NCBI GenBank assembly: GCA_014529385.2
Contig: CM043957.1
Coordinates: 84,468,881-84,532,880, forward strand
Direction of reading: 5' to 3'
DNA from: Adiantum capillus-veneris
Lineage: Eukaryota > Streptophyta > Polypodiopsida > Polypodiales > Pteridaceae
DNA: 64,000 nt
Under the pieces are notes generated by a model that saw nothing but the letters and a program-made list of their open reading frames with translations, had not been told where the DNA came from and did not search any database. Within the stretch, counting starts at the first letter, position 1; every line of letters starts with the position of its first letter. The position numbers and the translations under genes were made by a program. Positions 39,945-52,772 of the stretch are shown piece by piece.

Positions 39945-42870
39945 CCAAGTATTTGTCAACATACAATACCCCTTAAGAGTGATACAAAGCCTTTCAGACA
40001 ACGTCCCTATACATACAATGAAACTTTGCCAAGAAGATAATAAAGGAGATAGATAAGCTTAAGGAAGTGGCGTTTATCTACGAGATCGAACACATAGATT
40101 GGGTGTCACTAATCTTGCAGTGCCTAAGAAGAATGGAAACTTGTGAGTTTGTGTGAATCTCAAATAGGTAAATGCTGCTACTATTTGAGACAACTATCCC
40201 CTATCAATTATCGATCATGTGATTGAGAGAGTTGCATGCAAGGAAGCTTATAGCTTTTTGGATAGAGTTTTAGGCTACAATCATCTTGCTATAAAACCTG
40301 AGGATTTGTATAAGAGAGACTTTGCCATAGATTGGGGCATATTCCCTTATAGAGTGATGCCATTTGGCTTAACCAATGTACCTACCACATTCCAAAGGCT
40401 GATGAGTCATGCATTCAGGGAGTATCTAAGAAAATTCTTAGAGATATACATGGATAACTTATGCGTGCATTCTCTCTTGAGAAACAAGTACATAGAGCAC
40501 CTAAAGAAGATTTTTGAGAAGTGTAAAACCTATTGTATCTGCTTAAATCCAAACAAATGTGTCTTCATGGTAAGACAAGGAAAATTTCTAGGACACATTG
40601 TGTCCAAGAATAGCATTTCCATTGATCTTGAAAAGATAGAAGTGATTCTTTCTCTACCAAGATTAATGACAGTTAAGGAGGTACAAGCCTTCATGGGCTA
40701 TTGTGGTTACTATAGAAAATTCATCTTTATGTACACAATCATTGCCATACATCTCTATGTTCTCATCACAAAATTTGAGTGGACCAATAAATGTGAAGAA
40801 GCATCCATTAATTGAAGCAGAGATTGATTTCTGCTCCAATTCTGAAAGATCATGATTTCATGTCCACATCGATGCATCAACATACATTATTGGATGCATC
40901 TTAGCATAGCTTGGAGGGAACAACATGGATTTTCCCATATGTTACTCCAGTAGACAGCTTAATAGTGCAAAAAAAAATTACATGACCATGGAGAGAAAAG
41001 GGCTAGGAATGATCTACAATATGAAAAATGTTGGACACTACCTTTTCACAAACAAGTTTGTGTTCTTTATCATCAAGCACTATTATACTTGGTAAATGAA
41101 CCCTACAATAAAGGACATATTTTTTTATGGTTTATCATATTGCTTGAGTTGAATTTCATTGTGGTAGTCAAAAAAGGAACCACGCATAAAGGGGATGACC
41201 ATTTGTCTAGATTAACCCATGGAGAAGCACCCAAGAGAGTAGATAATGACTTGCCACACTCTTAGCTTTTCAATATTGAAATGGTACCAAGGTGGATCAA
41301 ACATTTTATATCTTTGCTCACCATTGGTTCACTACATATTGAAAAAAAACAATCAATCATTGAGCAGATAGTAGCACTAATTCTAATACCTAGAATGTCA
41401 TACAAGCAAGGAAATGACGGACTATTGAGGATATTCATAGAGCCAACTGAGAGAAATGTTTACTTGAGTCAAGCTATGTTTAAACTACAAGAATTCACAA
41501 TGGAAAAGAGCAAACATTTCATTTAGATTGATATGACTTGGTGTATACTGGCCTAGAATGAAGAGGAGTGTTCATGACTACACCGATTCATGTGATATTT
41601 GTGCAACTCAAGCACTTGTAGAACATGTAACACTATTTTGAGTAGTAGTAGCACATATGTGGAGCTTGTACATTGTGGATTACCTGACCAAAGGAGTCTT
41701 ACTAGAGGGACTGAGTAGATAGAGAATAAAATACATTCAGACCAAAGCAGAGAGCTACTACAAGTTGATAGAATATCACCTCTACAAGAGATGAAAGGAT
41801 AATCAATTACAAATGTGCACCACAAATGATGAATATATTCCAATTCTTAAGTAATGTTATGCTATACATGCAGGTGAATATTTTTTTGCAGATAAAACTA
41901 CAAAAGCAATCCTGATTGCAATGATTTGGTAGCCAACCTTGTTCATGGATGCGGAAGTATATGTGAGGAGTTGTGAAAAATGTCAATTGACAAAAGCACC
42001 TATGCAGAGAGACAAAATGTCTTTATGACCTATGATGGGAGCAAGGGCCTTTGCCAAGTGGGACATTGACTTTGTTGGACCAATTACACCTCTTGCATAT
42101 CTAACACATGCTCAATATATAGTTGTGGCCACAAACTATCTAACCAAATGGGTTGAAGTCAAAGTGACACAAAACAATGATGCAAAAATGACAGTGCAAT
42201 TCTTGTACAAAAATGTATTTACAAGATATGGGCTACTGATCAAAATAGTGAGCGACAAAGAGACTGAGTTCCTACATAAAGTGATTGAATTCTTGTTGGA
42301 TGAGTTCATGTTAATTAATCGCAAATGAACACCATATCACCCTCAAGCTAATGGACAAGCAAAGGCACGAACAAAATCCTACGCACGGTACTCACAAAGA
42401 TAGTAAGTGAGCCAAGAGAAGATTGGGACCAAAATTTACATTCAACTCTTTGGGCATATCGAGTTGCTTACAAAACAACAATCGATACGACACCTTTTAA
42501 TATGGTGTTTGGAATTAATGCTATATTGCCTATAGAATTCTTGATTCCTGCACCTCAAGTAGCCAAAGGACTTAAAGTGAACTGGCCACAAGCTATTAGC
42601 AAGGGTAAACAAGCTTAAAAAGCTAGATAAAATATGCTTACGAGTTGTCATTGGCATCTATGTACAAAAATGATTCATGAAGGAACTCCATGATCAACAT
42701 GTGATCAATAAGGAGTTTAAAAAGAGTGACTATATATTAGTCTACACCTTAAAACAACACTCTAAAAAATGGAAAAAGCGAGAAAATGGCCCATTTGTGA
42801 TTAGCGACTTATCATCCAATGGAGCCATCAAACTTGCGACATTAGAGGGAGAAGAGACATCCGTCTAAAT
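39945..42870 (+). pseudogene. degenerate Gypsy pol: RT, RNase H, integrase
   Basis: The RT begins at about 39950 (PLKSDTKPFRQRPYTYN-like, with frame changes) and is clear from 40219: EAYSFLDRVLGYNHLAIKPE, FGLTNVPTTFQRLM, EIYMDNLCVHS (YMDD written YMDN, so the second catalytic Asp is gone), FLGHIVSKNSISID. RNase H remnants (SSRQLNSAKKNYMTMER) lie at about 40940-41060. The integrase zinc finger and core lie at 41870-42400: CEKCQLTKAPMQRDK, KWDIDFVGPI (Asp), IVSDKETEF (Asp) and YHPQANGQAKART, where the family Glu is replaced by Lys. The integrase C-terminal domain is at 42677-42868. Many stops; no function is possible. Confidence 0.85.
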
Positions 42871-43039
42871 TAGTGGCTAAAAGTTGAAGAAATATCATCT
42901 ACCACTAACCATGAAAATGCTAGAAAATATCCACAAAGCAACATAAAGAAAGAAAAAAGCCAGGCTAATCAAGCACAAGCTTAGGAGGAAGCAAAGTTGC
43001 TAATTTTAAAGCGCAAACAACGAGAAAACAACATCCAAT

Positions 43040-43440
43040 TTTAGCAACTTGCAACACCACCTCTTCTTATTGGAGCAATTCGGACCAAGCCAAATTGGCT
43101 TGGAGGTATGGATGTACGCATCCATATACAACTTGAAAATGGATCAATTGAACGAGTATTTGTGGACATTGGAGCACGAGCCAATGGCGCCATGATCCAT
43201 GAAGTACTGTACGTACCTAAAGATGTCATATGTACAATTGATGATGACAAGTCAAATTGAGCTCAAAGTTGCAAACCGAGGGATGATTGTCAATTTAGGT
43301 CAAGTAAATGTGTCGATCAACATCAAAGTCCATCAGTGCCCACACCAATTTCATGTAATGGCAGACACAGATATTAACAAAGCAATCATCCTAGGTGTAT
43401 CATGGATGTGCACTTACAAAGCAATTCCAGATTGACAAGA
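43040..43440 (+). pseudogene. retropepsin-like domain downstream of integrase
   Basis: RVFVDIGARANGAMIHEVL (VDIGA for the usual VDTGA) is followed after a frame change by IELKVANRGMIVNLGQVNVS and AIILGVSWM. This is the layout of an aspartic protease (catalytic D-T/S-G, then ILG near the end). In Ty3/Gypsy elements protease normally precedes RT; here it lies about 200 bp after the integrase C-terminus, on the same strand. It may be the gag-pro start of a second element copy placed in tandem, with its gag deleted. Confidence 0.55.
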
Positions 43441-45570
43441 GAACACTTTAAACTTCACACTTAATGAAACCTCTTATGTCACTCCTTTGGCACAAAGTGA
43501 TCATGTTTCAGAAGGATAGACCATTAATAAAAACAACATCCAACAATGACACCTACACATGCACGACCATTCAACGAACAAGCTACAAGACAAGTATGGG
43601 TGAATAAATCCATCATGGCAAACAAGCCGAAGCAAATTTGGTTACCAAAGCCAACAACCCCACCAGTGGTTAACACAACAAACCAGTAGCAACAACTAGC
43701 TAAATCTCAGTAACCTCAATGTACTTGTACTTGGAAATGGCAGCCCAAACCACTGTTTAAAACCTAAAACAAGCCAACCCAAGTATCAATGGATACCGAA
43801 GGGCAACTAGTCCTACTGACCCCAACGAACCATGACAACCTTGCAATGAAGATGAAAGCAATCTACTCAATAATCATATCACCCGTCTCCACAACCAAAG
43901 TACAAGTGGGTATGGGGTGGGTACCCAAGAAGACACCAACCACAAAAATCATGCCAATGGCACTCAACAACCCAACCATCAAAGAAAGAGCACGCCATCT
44001 CCAAATACTTTTATTCAGACCACAGAATCTAGGTGAAGCCTTGTCAGCAAAATCCATTAAACAATCTGTTCAATACCTGCATCTTACATAGCATATTGTT
44101 ACCCCATGCATCTCTTCCATTGGCTTGATAGGGCCACATTACACGGCCTTGCATAGACACAATGTTCATGTCCATGTCCATGCACATTGCACAATGCACC
44201 GTCAACTACTCATGACCAGATTGCTAGCAACTAACTCTCACAGAGAGCACGAGATTAAGGAACTCAAAGAACAATTGGCCAATGCATAAGATGATCTCAC
44301 TAGCCAAGCAGAGATGTACACAAGGGAATTAGAAGCCAAGTCATTGGAAATCAATACTCTGCAAGAAAAAGAATTTATTCCCATCACTCCTACACAGCAG
44401 CTAACAAACTTTGAAAGCACAGACATACCCCCAATGGACCTTCCAAGAATTTCATCTAGGGGAGATGTGTCGGGGACATCGAAGAAGAGAAAGAGCATAC
44501 AGATGCTAGAGATGAGTTCAAGCGCTAGATAGAAGACATGCTAGAGGGATCCCATAAAGAGTGCATGAGATATGAGCTTAAAGTGCTCGAGTCGGTGGCA
44601 CTTCTAATGATCAAACCAGATGAGCTCGTCAAGAACTTTGGTCATGAGATGGTGGCCCTCCCTCTAATGAAGCAAGAAGCACTACTATGGAAAAGAAATC
44701 TCCTACCAGCACTAGAGCCGAATGCCAAAGGAAATTATAAAGAGGTACTAGTCACTACCAATCATGTACTCCTCATCCTGGACGGCTAGTCACTTTGGCA
44801 AAAGAAATGGTCCAAGAAACGGCCCTAGGATGAGACGTTTTATTGGAATAATCCACAACACCTCAAGATCAATCTGATCTACTATCCAATCCCAAGAGGG
44901 TGATCTTGGGAAACATACTACACATGGAGGAGCAAGAGGCCTTCCATTATGAACTACTCAGTCATCTCCAAGCCTACCAATAGCAACAAACCAACAAAGG
45001 CATATATGATCCATACTCTAAAGGAAATGATCACTATGATGAGATATGTGCCTGATGCCAGATGATGTGCAAGGTTGCAAAGATGATCCTTACATGTGTC
45101 AAAGCATTTGAAGATATCAACAAGGCCGAACACCCATGGGAGTTGTTCCTCAAAGGCACATAGGACATCAGCTAGAACCTAGAAACCAAAGCCTCCTCAT
45201 GGAATGGGGATGTATGCGAGGCTGATGTTCCTTGCATCTCATTACATACAAACCTTTGAAGAGGCCTTCATGATAGGGTCCTTCAAGATGGATTCAACCC
45301 TCTTACAAAGGATTTGCAGGCCAGGCACATAGCATATCAAAGTACTCTGTTGAATAACCCATTCAAAGATTTGTCAGTCAAGATCGACATCATTGCCAGA
45401 ACTGCCAAGTTCAACAAAATTACAAAGACATTGGAGAAAAGATAGTTTGACTCTAAAGCACATCAAAGACTTGCATGAGGATGTGCAATGGCCAAGAAGG
45501 GGGAGTGTTTGGTCGATGCATTTGACGAGCACCCTCATAGCCGACCACACCTTGCCCAAGCCTCAAATTT
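43441..45570 (+). other. degenerate coding-like stretch after the protease
   Basis: Plus-strand open pieces at 43789-44091, 44314-44532 and 44538-44789 do not overlap each other and look like one ancient frame broken by stops. Visible traits are K-x-W-x-P-K phrases (about 43630-43935), a short coiled-coil-like stretch (EIKELKEQLANA..DDLTSQ to LEAKSLEINTLQEKE, 44250-44375) and an Arg/Lys/Ser-rich segment. No family recognised; probably part of the same retroelement. Confidence 0.35.
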
Positions 45571-46770
45571 TGATGTAATCTATATTTTTTTTTTGAAAAA
45601 GCCTTGTAAAAGAGTCCTTATGATTTTAAGTCGAATGATGCACACTTTGAGTTGTATTCTTTCAACATGATCCCAAAGCCATATGAGCCAGTCATAGGCC
45701 ATTTGAGAAGCCCTAGGTATAAATCTCAATAGATTTAGTTTGAACACAACTATTGTAATATTATCTCAAGTTTTTTTAATAGCTTTGTATGTACGATGAT
45801 TGTGAATGACTACTCAACAAGTCTTTGAACTCGATCGCGGTGTCGTGATGCTCTGCATCCATGAGGAGAAACTCAGAGCGGATACATGTTTTTGCCAATG
45901 TGCAAGGAAAGGTGTGTTTCGACTTGGCTTTGAGACGATTGAGATTTTTGTTAGAAGATACAGTACAAGAACATTTGGAGCAAATATTATCAAAAGCACA
46001 ATTGATATGCCGAGCATGGTAGCAGGATGAAAACTTTGGGGTTTGGAAGGAGTGTAGTGGTGGGTAGCTTATGACAATCACCAATCGGATTCACATGTGT
46101 GTGTTCATGCAACATCCCAATAAAGGCCAAAGTTTTTTTTTCTTGAGTTAAAAAGATAACTTGAGAAGACAAAGACGGTTTGTCAAAACCAGAAGTTAAA
46201 ACCTATTCTTGGGGGATGTCACAGAGGTATGCAAAAACCAGAAAGAAAGAGGACAGAACTACCATGTTTTTTTTTGTCTAGTTACACTAACTTTTTGAAT
46301 AGGGAAAGCTCATGCCTAAGCTTAGTCTTTGGAGGGTGAAAGAAGTTTTGTCTTCTTCATGCTGATTTGGGGAAAAGAATGTAAAGCTTGAAGGAGAAGG
46401 ATTTTCCTATGAAGAAAAAAGAGAGGATTTTTTTGTTTTGCGAAGAGACTTTCTATCTCTTAGTGAGAAGGAAGTTTTTGTGAGGCTTGTGGACAAGAAT
46501 TTGGAGAAAGAGAAGGAAAACAGCGGGGGAGATTCTCTTGATCATGCTTTCTCTCTTAACCTTTTGGAAGCTCGATTGACTCTTGATCAAGAAGGCAAAG
46601 AAGAAGATAAAGCAAAAGAGTGGGATTTTTTTTTACCTCAAAAACTCTCCCTCAGTCTCATTGGAGGCTTGGTAATCTCTTATAGAGAGGAATTAATTGT
46701 GTGTCAATGAAGCAGGGAAGGATTTGGCGAGCAAAGGTGCAAAGGGCGGATTTCAATACTTGGTATAGAG
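45571..46770. other. anonymous DNA
   Basis: No gene supported. A 90-codon plus-strand frame at 46438-46710 (Glu/Lys-rich) has no recognisable family or partner exons. Confidence 0.35.
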
Positions 46771-47054
46771 TCAATTTGTGATCGTTGTGGACTCGGGTGC
46801 ATGCCGCCAAAAACGGCTTGAGCATACAACTGAAGGAGAGGCACCGAGAGCACATTGGAAGAGGAAGATGAATACACATTCACTCACACACACCATAGCC
46901 ACACACACACAGGTTGGAGAGGGAGAGCTGACACACACTGTGTGCCCCCTTAGGCATAATACACACTCTACTTTGTCTTAGTGTAAAGATGTACACTTAG
47001 GGTTAGTAGCAGTTAGTGATGGGCAGTCGACCACATGGCCATTAAACCTAATAT
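46771..47054 (-). repeat. putative 3' LTR of Copia-3, minus strand
   Basis: On the minus strand AAGTGGGAGAATATTAGG (purine tract then an LTR start like TATTAGG or mutated TGTTAGG) lies at about 47070-47050. A CA-repeat-rich LTR runs down to about 46770. The lower limit is uncertain. Confidence 0.45.
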
Positions 47055-50000
47055 TCTCCCACTTGATGGACAATGTGGGAGACCATAAGAATGGAAGAGA
47101 ACCACGCTTCACCCAATGCCCATCAACTCACGACAATGCTAAAACTGATGACTAGAGAGACTTTTAGTGATTGCATCCGTTGTGTTCTTTGACGTAGGAA
47201 TCTTCACTAAATCAAGGCTCTTGTTTGCCAGGCATTCACGATTGAAGTGATAACGCACATCAATGTGTTTTGTTCTAGAATGAAACAATGGATTGTTAGC
47301 CATTAGCCAAGGCAATAGCACTCTGACTATCACAATGAAGAACTGGTGTACACTGCTCCAATCCAAGATCTTTCACTAGGCGAGCAATCCAAATAGATTC
47401 TTTGCATGCCTCACTCAATGCAACATACACTGTCTCTGTGGTAGAAATGGATGTACAGTCTTGAAGAACGGATCTCCAAGAAATAGAAGAACCAAAAAAT
47501 GTGTAAATCCAACCTATCATTGTCTATACATCCTTGAATGGATGACTCTCCACGACCATAGCATAACTGTCTATCTGCAGTGCCACTCAAGTATCTGAGA
47601 ATTGACTTGATAGCATCCCAATGATTTTTACTAGGGTTAGACATAAATCTGATAACAACTTCCACTGCATGTGCAATGTCAGGTCTTGTAGACACCATGT
47701 CTATCTACAGTGCCACTCAAGTATCTGAGAATCGACTTGACAACATCCCAACGCTTTTCACTAGGGTTAGACATAAATCGTCTAACAACTCCCAATGCAT
47801 GTGCAATGTCAATTCTTGTAGACACCATGGCATACATGAGACTACCACAAGCTGAAGCATAAGGAGCCGTAGTCATCACAGCTTTTTTCTCAGCAGATTT
47901 GGGACAATCGTTCTTGCTAAGTTTCAAATATGTAGGCAATGGAGTACTCAAAGCCTTCCCCTTCTGCATGTTGAAATGATCAAGAACCGTTGTGCACATA
48001 CTCTTTTTGAGAAAGTTACAACAACCTCTTCTTATAGTCACGCGAGTAATGCGCATACCCAAAATGTGATTGGCTTCACCCAAATTTTTCATGTCAATTT
48101 GACTTTCTAGCTTGGTTTTCAAGTCAGCAATGTCCTTCTTGGAATGACCAACAATAAGCATGTCATTTACATAAAGGATAAGCATAATAATTTGTCCATT
48201 AGGTTTCTTTTCACTTAAAGACATGGATCCTCATTATTGCGCTTATAGCCTAGGGAATGCATAAATGCATCAAAACTTTGATACCATTGTCTGTATGATT
48301 GCTTCAAGCCATAGAGACTTTTCAAAAGCTTATAGACCAAATGTTCCTTGCCCTTTAGCATGAACCCTTCAGGTTGCTGCATATAAATCTCTTCCTCGAG
48401 ATCACCATGTAAGAAAGTTGTAATGACATCCATTTGATCAAGCTCCATATCTTCAATGGAAACCAAAGTAAGCAATATTCTTAGTGTGGTCATCTTGACC
48501 ACTGGAAAAAGATTTCCTGGAAATTGACACCATATTATTGCTTGAAACCTTTGGCCACTAAACGCGCTTGTAATTGTCAATCTTCTTCTTGTAAACCCAT
48601 TTATGAGGCAATTCTTTCCTACCTTTTGGCAACGGAACAAGTTTCCATGTTTTGTTCTTTGCAATACTGGACAGCCCTCTTCGTAGCATGTTCCCATTGA
48701 ACCTTATCGTTGGCTAGTATAGCCTCTTTATAACAAGAAGGCTCACCACTATCTGTCAGCAAAACAAAATCCATGCTTAAAACAAAACGTTCTGGCGGAT
48801 GTGCGACTCTTTGAGATCTCCGTGGCTAATCAGAACTCGTACTAGCATGTGTAGTAAGTGGCTCAAGAGCTATTTGGACAGAAGGTGATACATCGAAAAA
48901 ACATCACTTTTCGGAATTCAACCTCTTTCATTGGCTCTCTATACATCTTAGTCTCATTAAAGACAACATCACTGCTACGAATCATTGATCGACTTTCCGG
49001 ATCCCATAAATGATAGCCAAATTGACCATCTACACCATAGCCAATGAAGATGCATTTCCTAAACTTAGGATCTAGTCTAGCATGCAACTCCTTGGGCACA
49101 TGTGCATAAGCTTCATAGCCAAATGTGCATAGTTTTTCATAAGACAATTTATGTCGTAACCATAACTCCAAAGGTACATGAAATTGTAATGAAGCATGTG
49201 GCGATCTATTGATCCAGTACATGGCTGTTTATAATGCTTCGTCCCAAAACACTTGCGGTAAATTATCATGTGATAGCATAGACATAATCCGCTCTTGGAT
49301 GGTCCTATTCATTCGTTCCACAACACCATTTTGTGCAAGGGTATAAGGGAGTTGTAAACTCATGCTTAATTCCCATACTTGAACAAAAGTCTATAAAATC
49401 TTTGGAGACATATTCTCCACCATTGTGCGCAAAGCTTTCAACTTATGTTCAGACTAAGTTTCGACACTAGATAAGAACTTCTTGAAGCAACAAAAGATCT
49501 CACCTTTAGACTTCATGGCGTAGACTCAAACATGTCGTGTTGCATCGTCAATGAATGTAACATAATAGAATGCACCACCATGGGATTTAGAAGGCATAGG
49601 CCCACATAAATCACTGTACACAAGCTTTAAGGGTTTTCTTTCTTTGTCAAAAGAATGTGTAAATGTGTCCATGTTTGCTTTCCATATTGACAGTGCTCAC
49701 AAAAGGGAAAATAAAAAAATGACAAAGACGGTAAGTAGCCCAAACGAGAGAGTGTCTCCATTCCCTTCTTTGACATATGTCCTAATTGGCTATGCCACAA
49801 AGCAATGGTTTACAGCTCAGATACAGAAAGAACATTGTTTTTATTAGATACATAAAGAGGATAAAGTTAACCAACTTTAGAACCATGGGCTATAATAAGA
49901 TGACCCTTCGCAACACGCCAAGAGTGCTGATGAAAAGTGACTTTGTAACTCAAGTTATCAATACGTCCAACTGAAATCAAATTGCGTGTCAAGGTTGGAA

Positions 50001-50260
50001 CATGATGCACATTATGGATGATAAACTTCACCCCATTTGCCATAACCATGGCAATATCACCTACGCCAACAATGTCACAAGAGTAACTGTCACGAAGTGT
50101 AATGGATCCAAAAGACCATATTAGGTAATGTGGAAAATCCCAATTCCCAGGTTGGACAACTTTCAATATATCATGTACAAAATATAGAGATTTTGTCAAA
50201 AATTTGAGTTTTCTTACGGTCTCATTCCACTTTATGCACATACAATACACAATGAAAACA
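47055..50260 (-). pseudogene. Copia-3: protease to RNase H, minus strand
   Basis: Reading from 50250 down: protease region (SITLRDSYSCDIVGVGDIAM, VPTLTRNLISVGRID); pre-integrase (EHCQYGKQTW at about 49690); integrase end (MYWINRSPHASLQFHVPLEL and KCIFIGYGVDGQFGYHLWDP, 49222-48863); RT (MELDQMDVITTFLHGDLEEE, VYKLLKSLYGLKQSYRQW at 48697-48215, then LILYVNDMLIVGHS with YVND for YVDD); RNase H (SISTTETVYVALSEACKESI, DSQSAIALANG). Many frameshifts. The family differs from Copia-1, 2 and 4. A 130-bp tandem duplication is present at 47570-47829. The gag and 5' LTR are missing. Confidence 0.85.
47570..47829. repeat. 130-bp tandem duplication within Copia-3
   Basis: Units 47570-47699 and 47700-47829 both start TCTATCT.CAGTGCCACTCAA and end GTAGACACCATG. 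Each codes on the minus strand for MVSTR.DIAHA..VV.RFMSN to ILRYLSGT. They differ at well over ten sites. Confidence 0.9.
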
Positions 50261-50379
50261 ACTAAAGTACCATGGTTTCAATCAATTGGATTATTAGGAG
50301 ACGAGTATATTGCATCCATTATCGTTGTCTATGTCCTACTGTCCTACCTACAACTTATCTCAACACAGAGAGCTTGGTT

Positions 50380-52020
50380 TCTAGGTCCACCACTTGTCCA
50401 AGTTAATGTAAAAGTGACTCAAGGTTCACAACTTGTGAAAGCAAGGATCCATTGAGGAATACAATCCACTTGGCTATTTTTCCTTAATTTATTGCATGTG
50501 ACATTCAAGCAAGGTCCACTTCTAATCTATAACTTCTTAATTTGAGGCATGGGGCATACATAAAATATGTAGCATATGCTCTATTGCCTCATAGGAAGGT
50601 TGGTTTCAAGGTGCACTTATCCATGCTAGCCTATCTTGGAGAAATGATGGAGCTTGCTTCTCTCCTTGTTTCAATGGAGACTAGCTTGGACAAGTGGTGG
50701 ACCTTTGCTTCTCTCTATGTTTCAATAGAGTTAGCTTGGACAAGTGGTGATCTTGGAACAAAACCCCCATGTAAAACATATCATGGGTATTCCAAGTGAT
50801 TAGAAAGATTACCATTTAAGATATAACCTTATAGGTTGGACAAATGGAGCTTGGCTTGGAGAAATGGTGGACCTTTGATTCTCTCCATGTTTCAATGGAG
50901 CCTATCTTGGATAAATGGTGGAGCTTGCTTCTGCCCATGTTTCGATGGAGCCTAGCTTGAACAGTTGGTGGACCTTTGCTTCTCTCTATGTTTCAATAGA
51001 GTTAGCTTAGACACGTGGTGGATCTTCAAACTAAGCCAACTACTATCAATGTTTCCTAGCTTGGACAAGTGGTGGAGTGTTTCTCTACTCCATGTTTCAA
51101 TGGATCTTAGCTTGGACAAGTGTTGGACCTTAAAACAAAAAACCCCATGTACAACATAGAATGGATTTTCTAGATTTCAATGGAGTCTAGATTTAACAAA
51201 TGGTGGAGCTTGTCTTCATCCATGTTTCAATGAAACTAGCTTGGACAAGTGGTGGACCTTGTAACAAACCCCCCATGTACAACATATCATTGGTTTTCTA
51301 AGTGATGGGAAGGAATACCATTCAAGATATAAACTTATAGCTTGGATAAGTAGTTGACTTTAAAACCAAATTCATCATAATACAATGAAATACAGGTTAG
51401 CCAATTCCTAAATCTTGAGACCAAACCTCCCATGCTATTAGAGATAATATATTGGATAAGTGGTGGACCTTCTATTATTTTCCCATGCCTAGTTTAGACT
51501 ACCGGTACACTTTGCAGCTATAAAGGTGGACGAGTTGTGGAGCCTTGTTTCTATCCATGTTTGAATGGATCCTAGCTTGGACAAGTGGTGGACCTTGGAA
51601 AAAAGCTTCCATGTACAACATATATGAGGTTTTTCATGTTTTAATGGAACCTATCTTGGACAAATGGTGAATCTTGCTTCTCTCCATGTTGATTTTGGAA
51701 CTACCTTAGACAAGTGGTGGAGCTTTGCTTTTCTATTCTTCATAATACAATGAAGTATACGTTGGTTACATGGTGAATCTTAAGGCCAAACCTCCCATTT
51801 TACTAAAGATGATAGGTTGGACAAGTGGATCAACCTTCTATCATTTCTCCATGACTATATTGGACAATTAGTAGACCTAACATCTCTCTATGTTGTCTAG
51901 AGATAAGCTTGGACAAGTGATGGGCCCTGCTTCTATCTTCCCTTGGTTTACTAGTTTGAAGACTCAGTATATATACTTTCTTAGATCTAGCTTGAACAAG
52001 TGGTGGACCTTGTATCCACA
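50380..52020 (+). repeat. satellite-like array, left block 1
   Basis: Irregular tandem array of a core close to TTGGACAAGTGGTGGACCTT, alternating with TTCTCTCCATGTTTCAATGGAGCCTAGC-type spacers (core spacing often about 55-60 bp). AACCCCCCATGTACAAAATATCAT and TAATATAATGACATAGAGTGGAC segments also recur. The right edge 51455-52015 is duplicated at 57945-58480. No stable reading frame. Confidence 0.9.
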
Positions 52021-52772
52021 ATCTTAATTCATTACAAAAAAGTATATGAAAAAATAACATAGGAATCTTGGTTTGAACGTCAAGCAATTAGGTTCCAAAT
52101 GCACATAATAATATATTTTCCACCCATAATAAAAGAAAGTTAAATATGTTATTACCAAATTGACAAAGGTAACGTCCAAGAATTCTAGCTTTGCATCTTG
52201 TCAGATCTAAATCTTCATCAAGGCGACATGCATGTATACATCAACTTTCAAGCCATTCAAGAATACATGCACTTAGATTCCATAGTTTTGTTTTCAAAGT
52301 CTTTTAGGTTCTAAAACTCTTTCACGTAAAGTATGTAATGACAAAATTCTTGAAGCAAACATTTGTGCCCAAGAAAAAGATCCCTCTCACATATTTAAAG
52401 TCCATGAATTCTGATCCATACTTACAAGTTTTATTTTGACATCAAACATCAATTCTCTCATAGTTACAAATAAATGCAACCTCGATATGAATTGACAAAA
52501 AATGAATTTCTTTTACTATATGACCCAACATAGGCCCCAATCAAATAAAAAATGAGTCTCCAAAAATTTGGGTGCACTCTAGCAATACATCAGAGTCCCC
52601 TTACAATAGGATGCACTCCAATAGTACATTGAAGTCCCCTTAGAGTAGGGTGCACTCCATTCAAGTGTTCATAAAATTGACACACCTTTGTTTTTTTTAA
52701 AAAAGACTATATCAAATTATACAAATGTTGAAAGATACACACTAGAATAAAAAAAGCATCTTATGGCCATAT
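52021..52772. other. AT-rich stretch between array and broken FCP1-like gene
   Basis: No gene. Two or three short repeats of GGTGCACTCCA.TAGTACAT..GAGTCCCCTTA at 52570-52660. Confidence 0.4.

Noticed and set aside
46438-46710. 90-codon Glu/Lys-rich frame
   Set aside because: Composition can explain the open frame; no motif, neighbour or splice context supports it.
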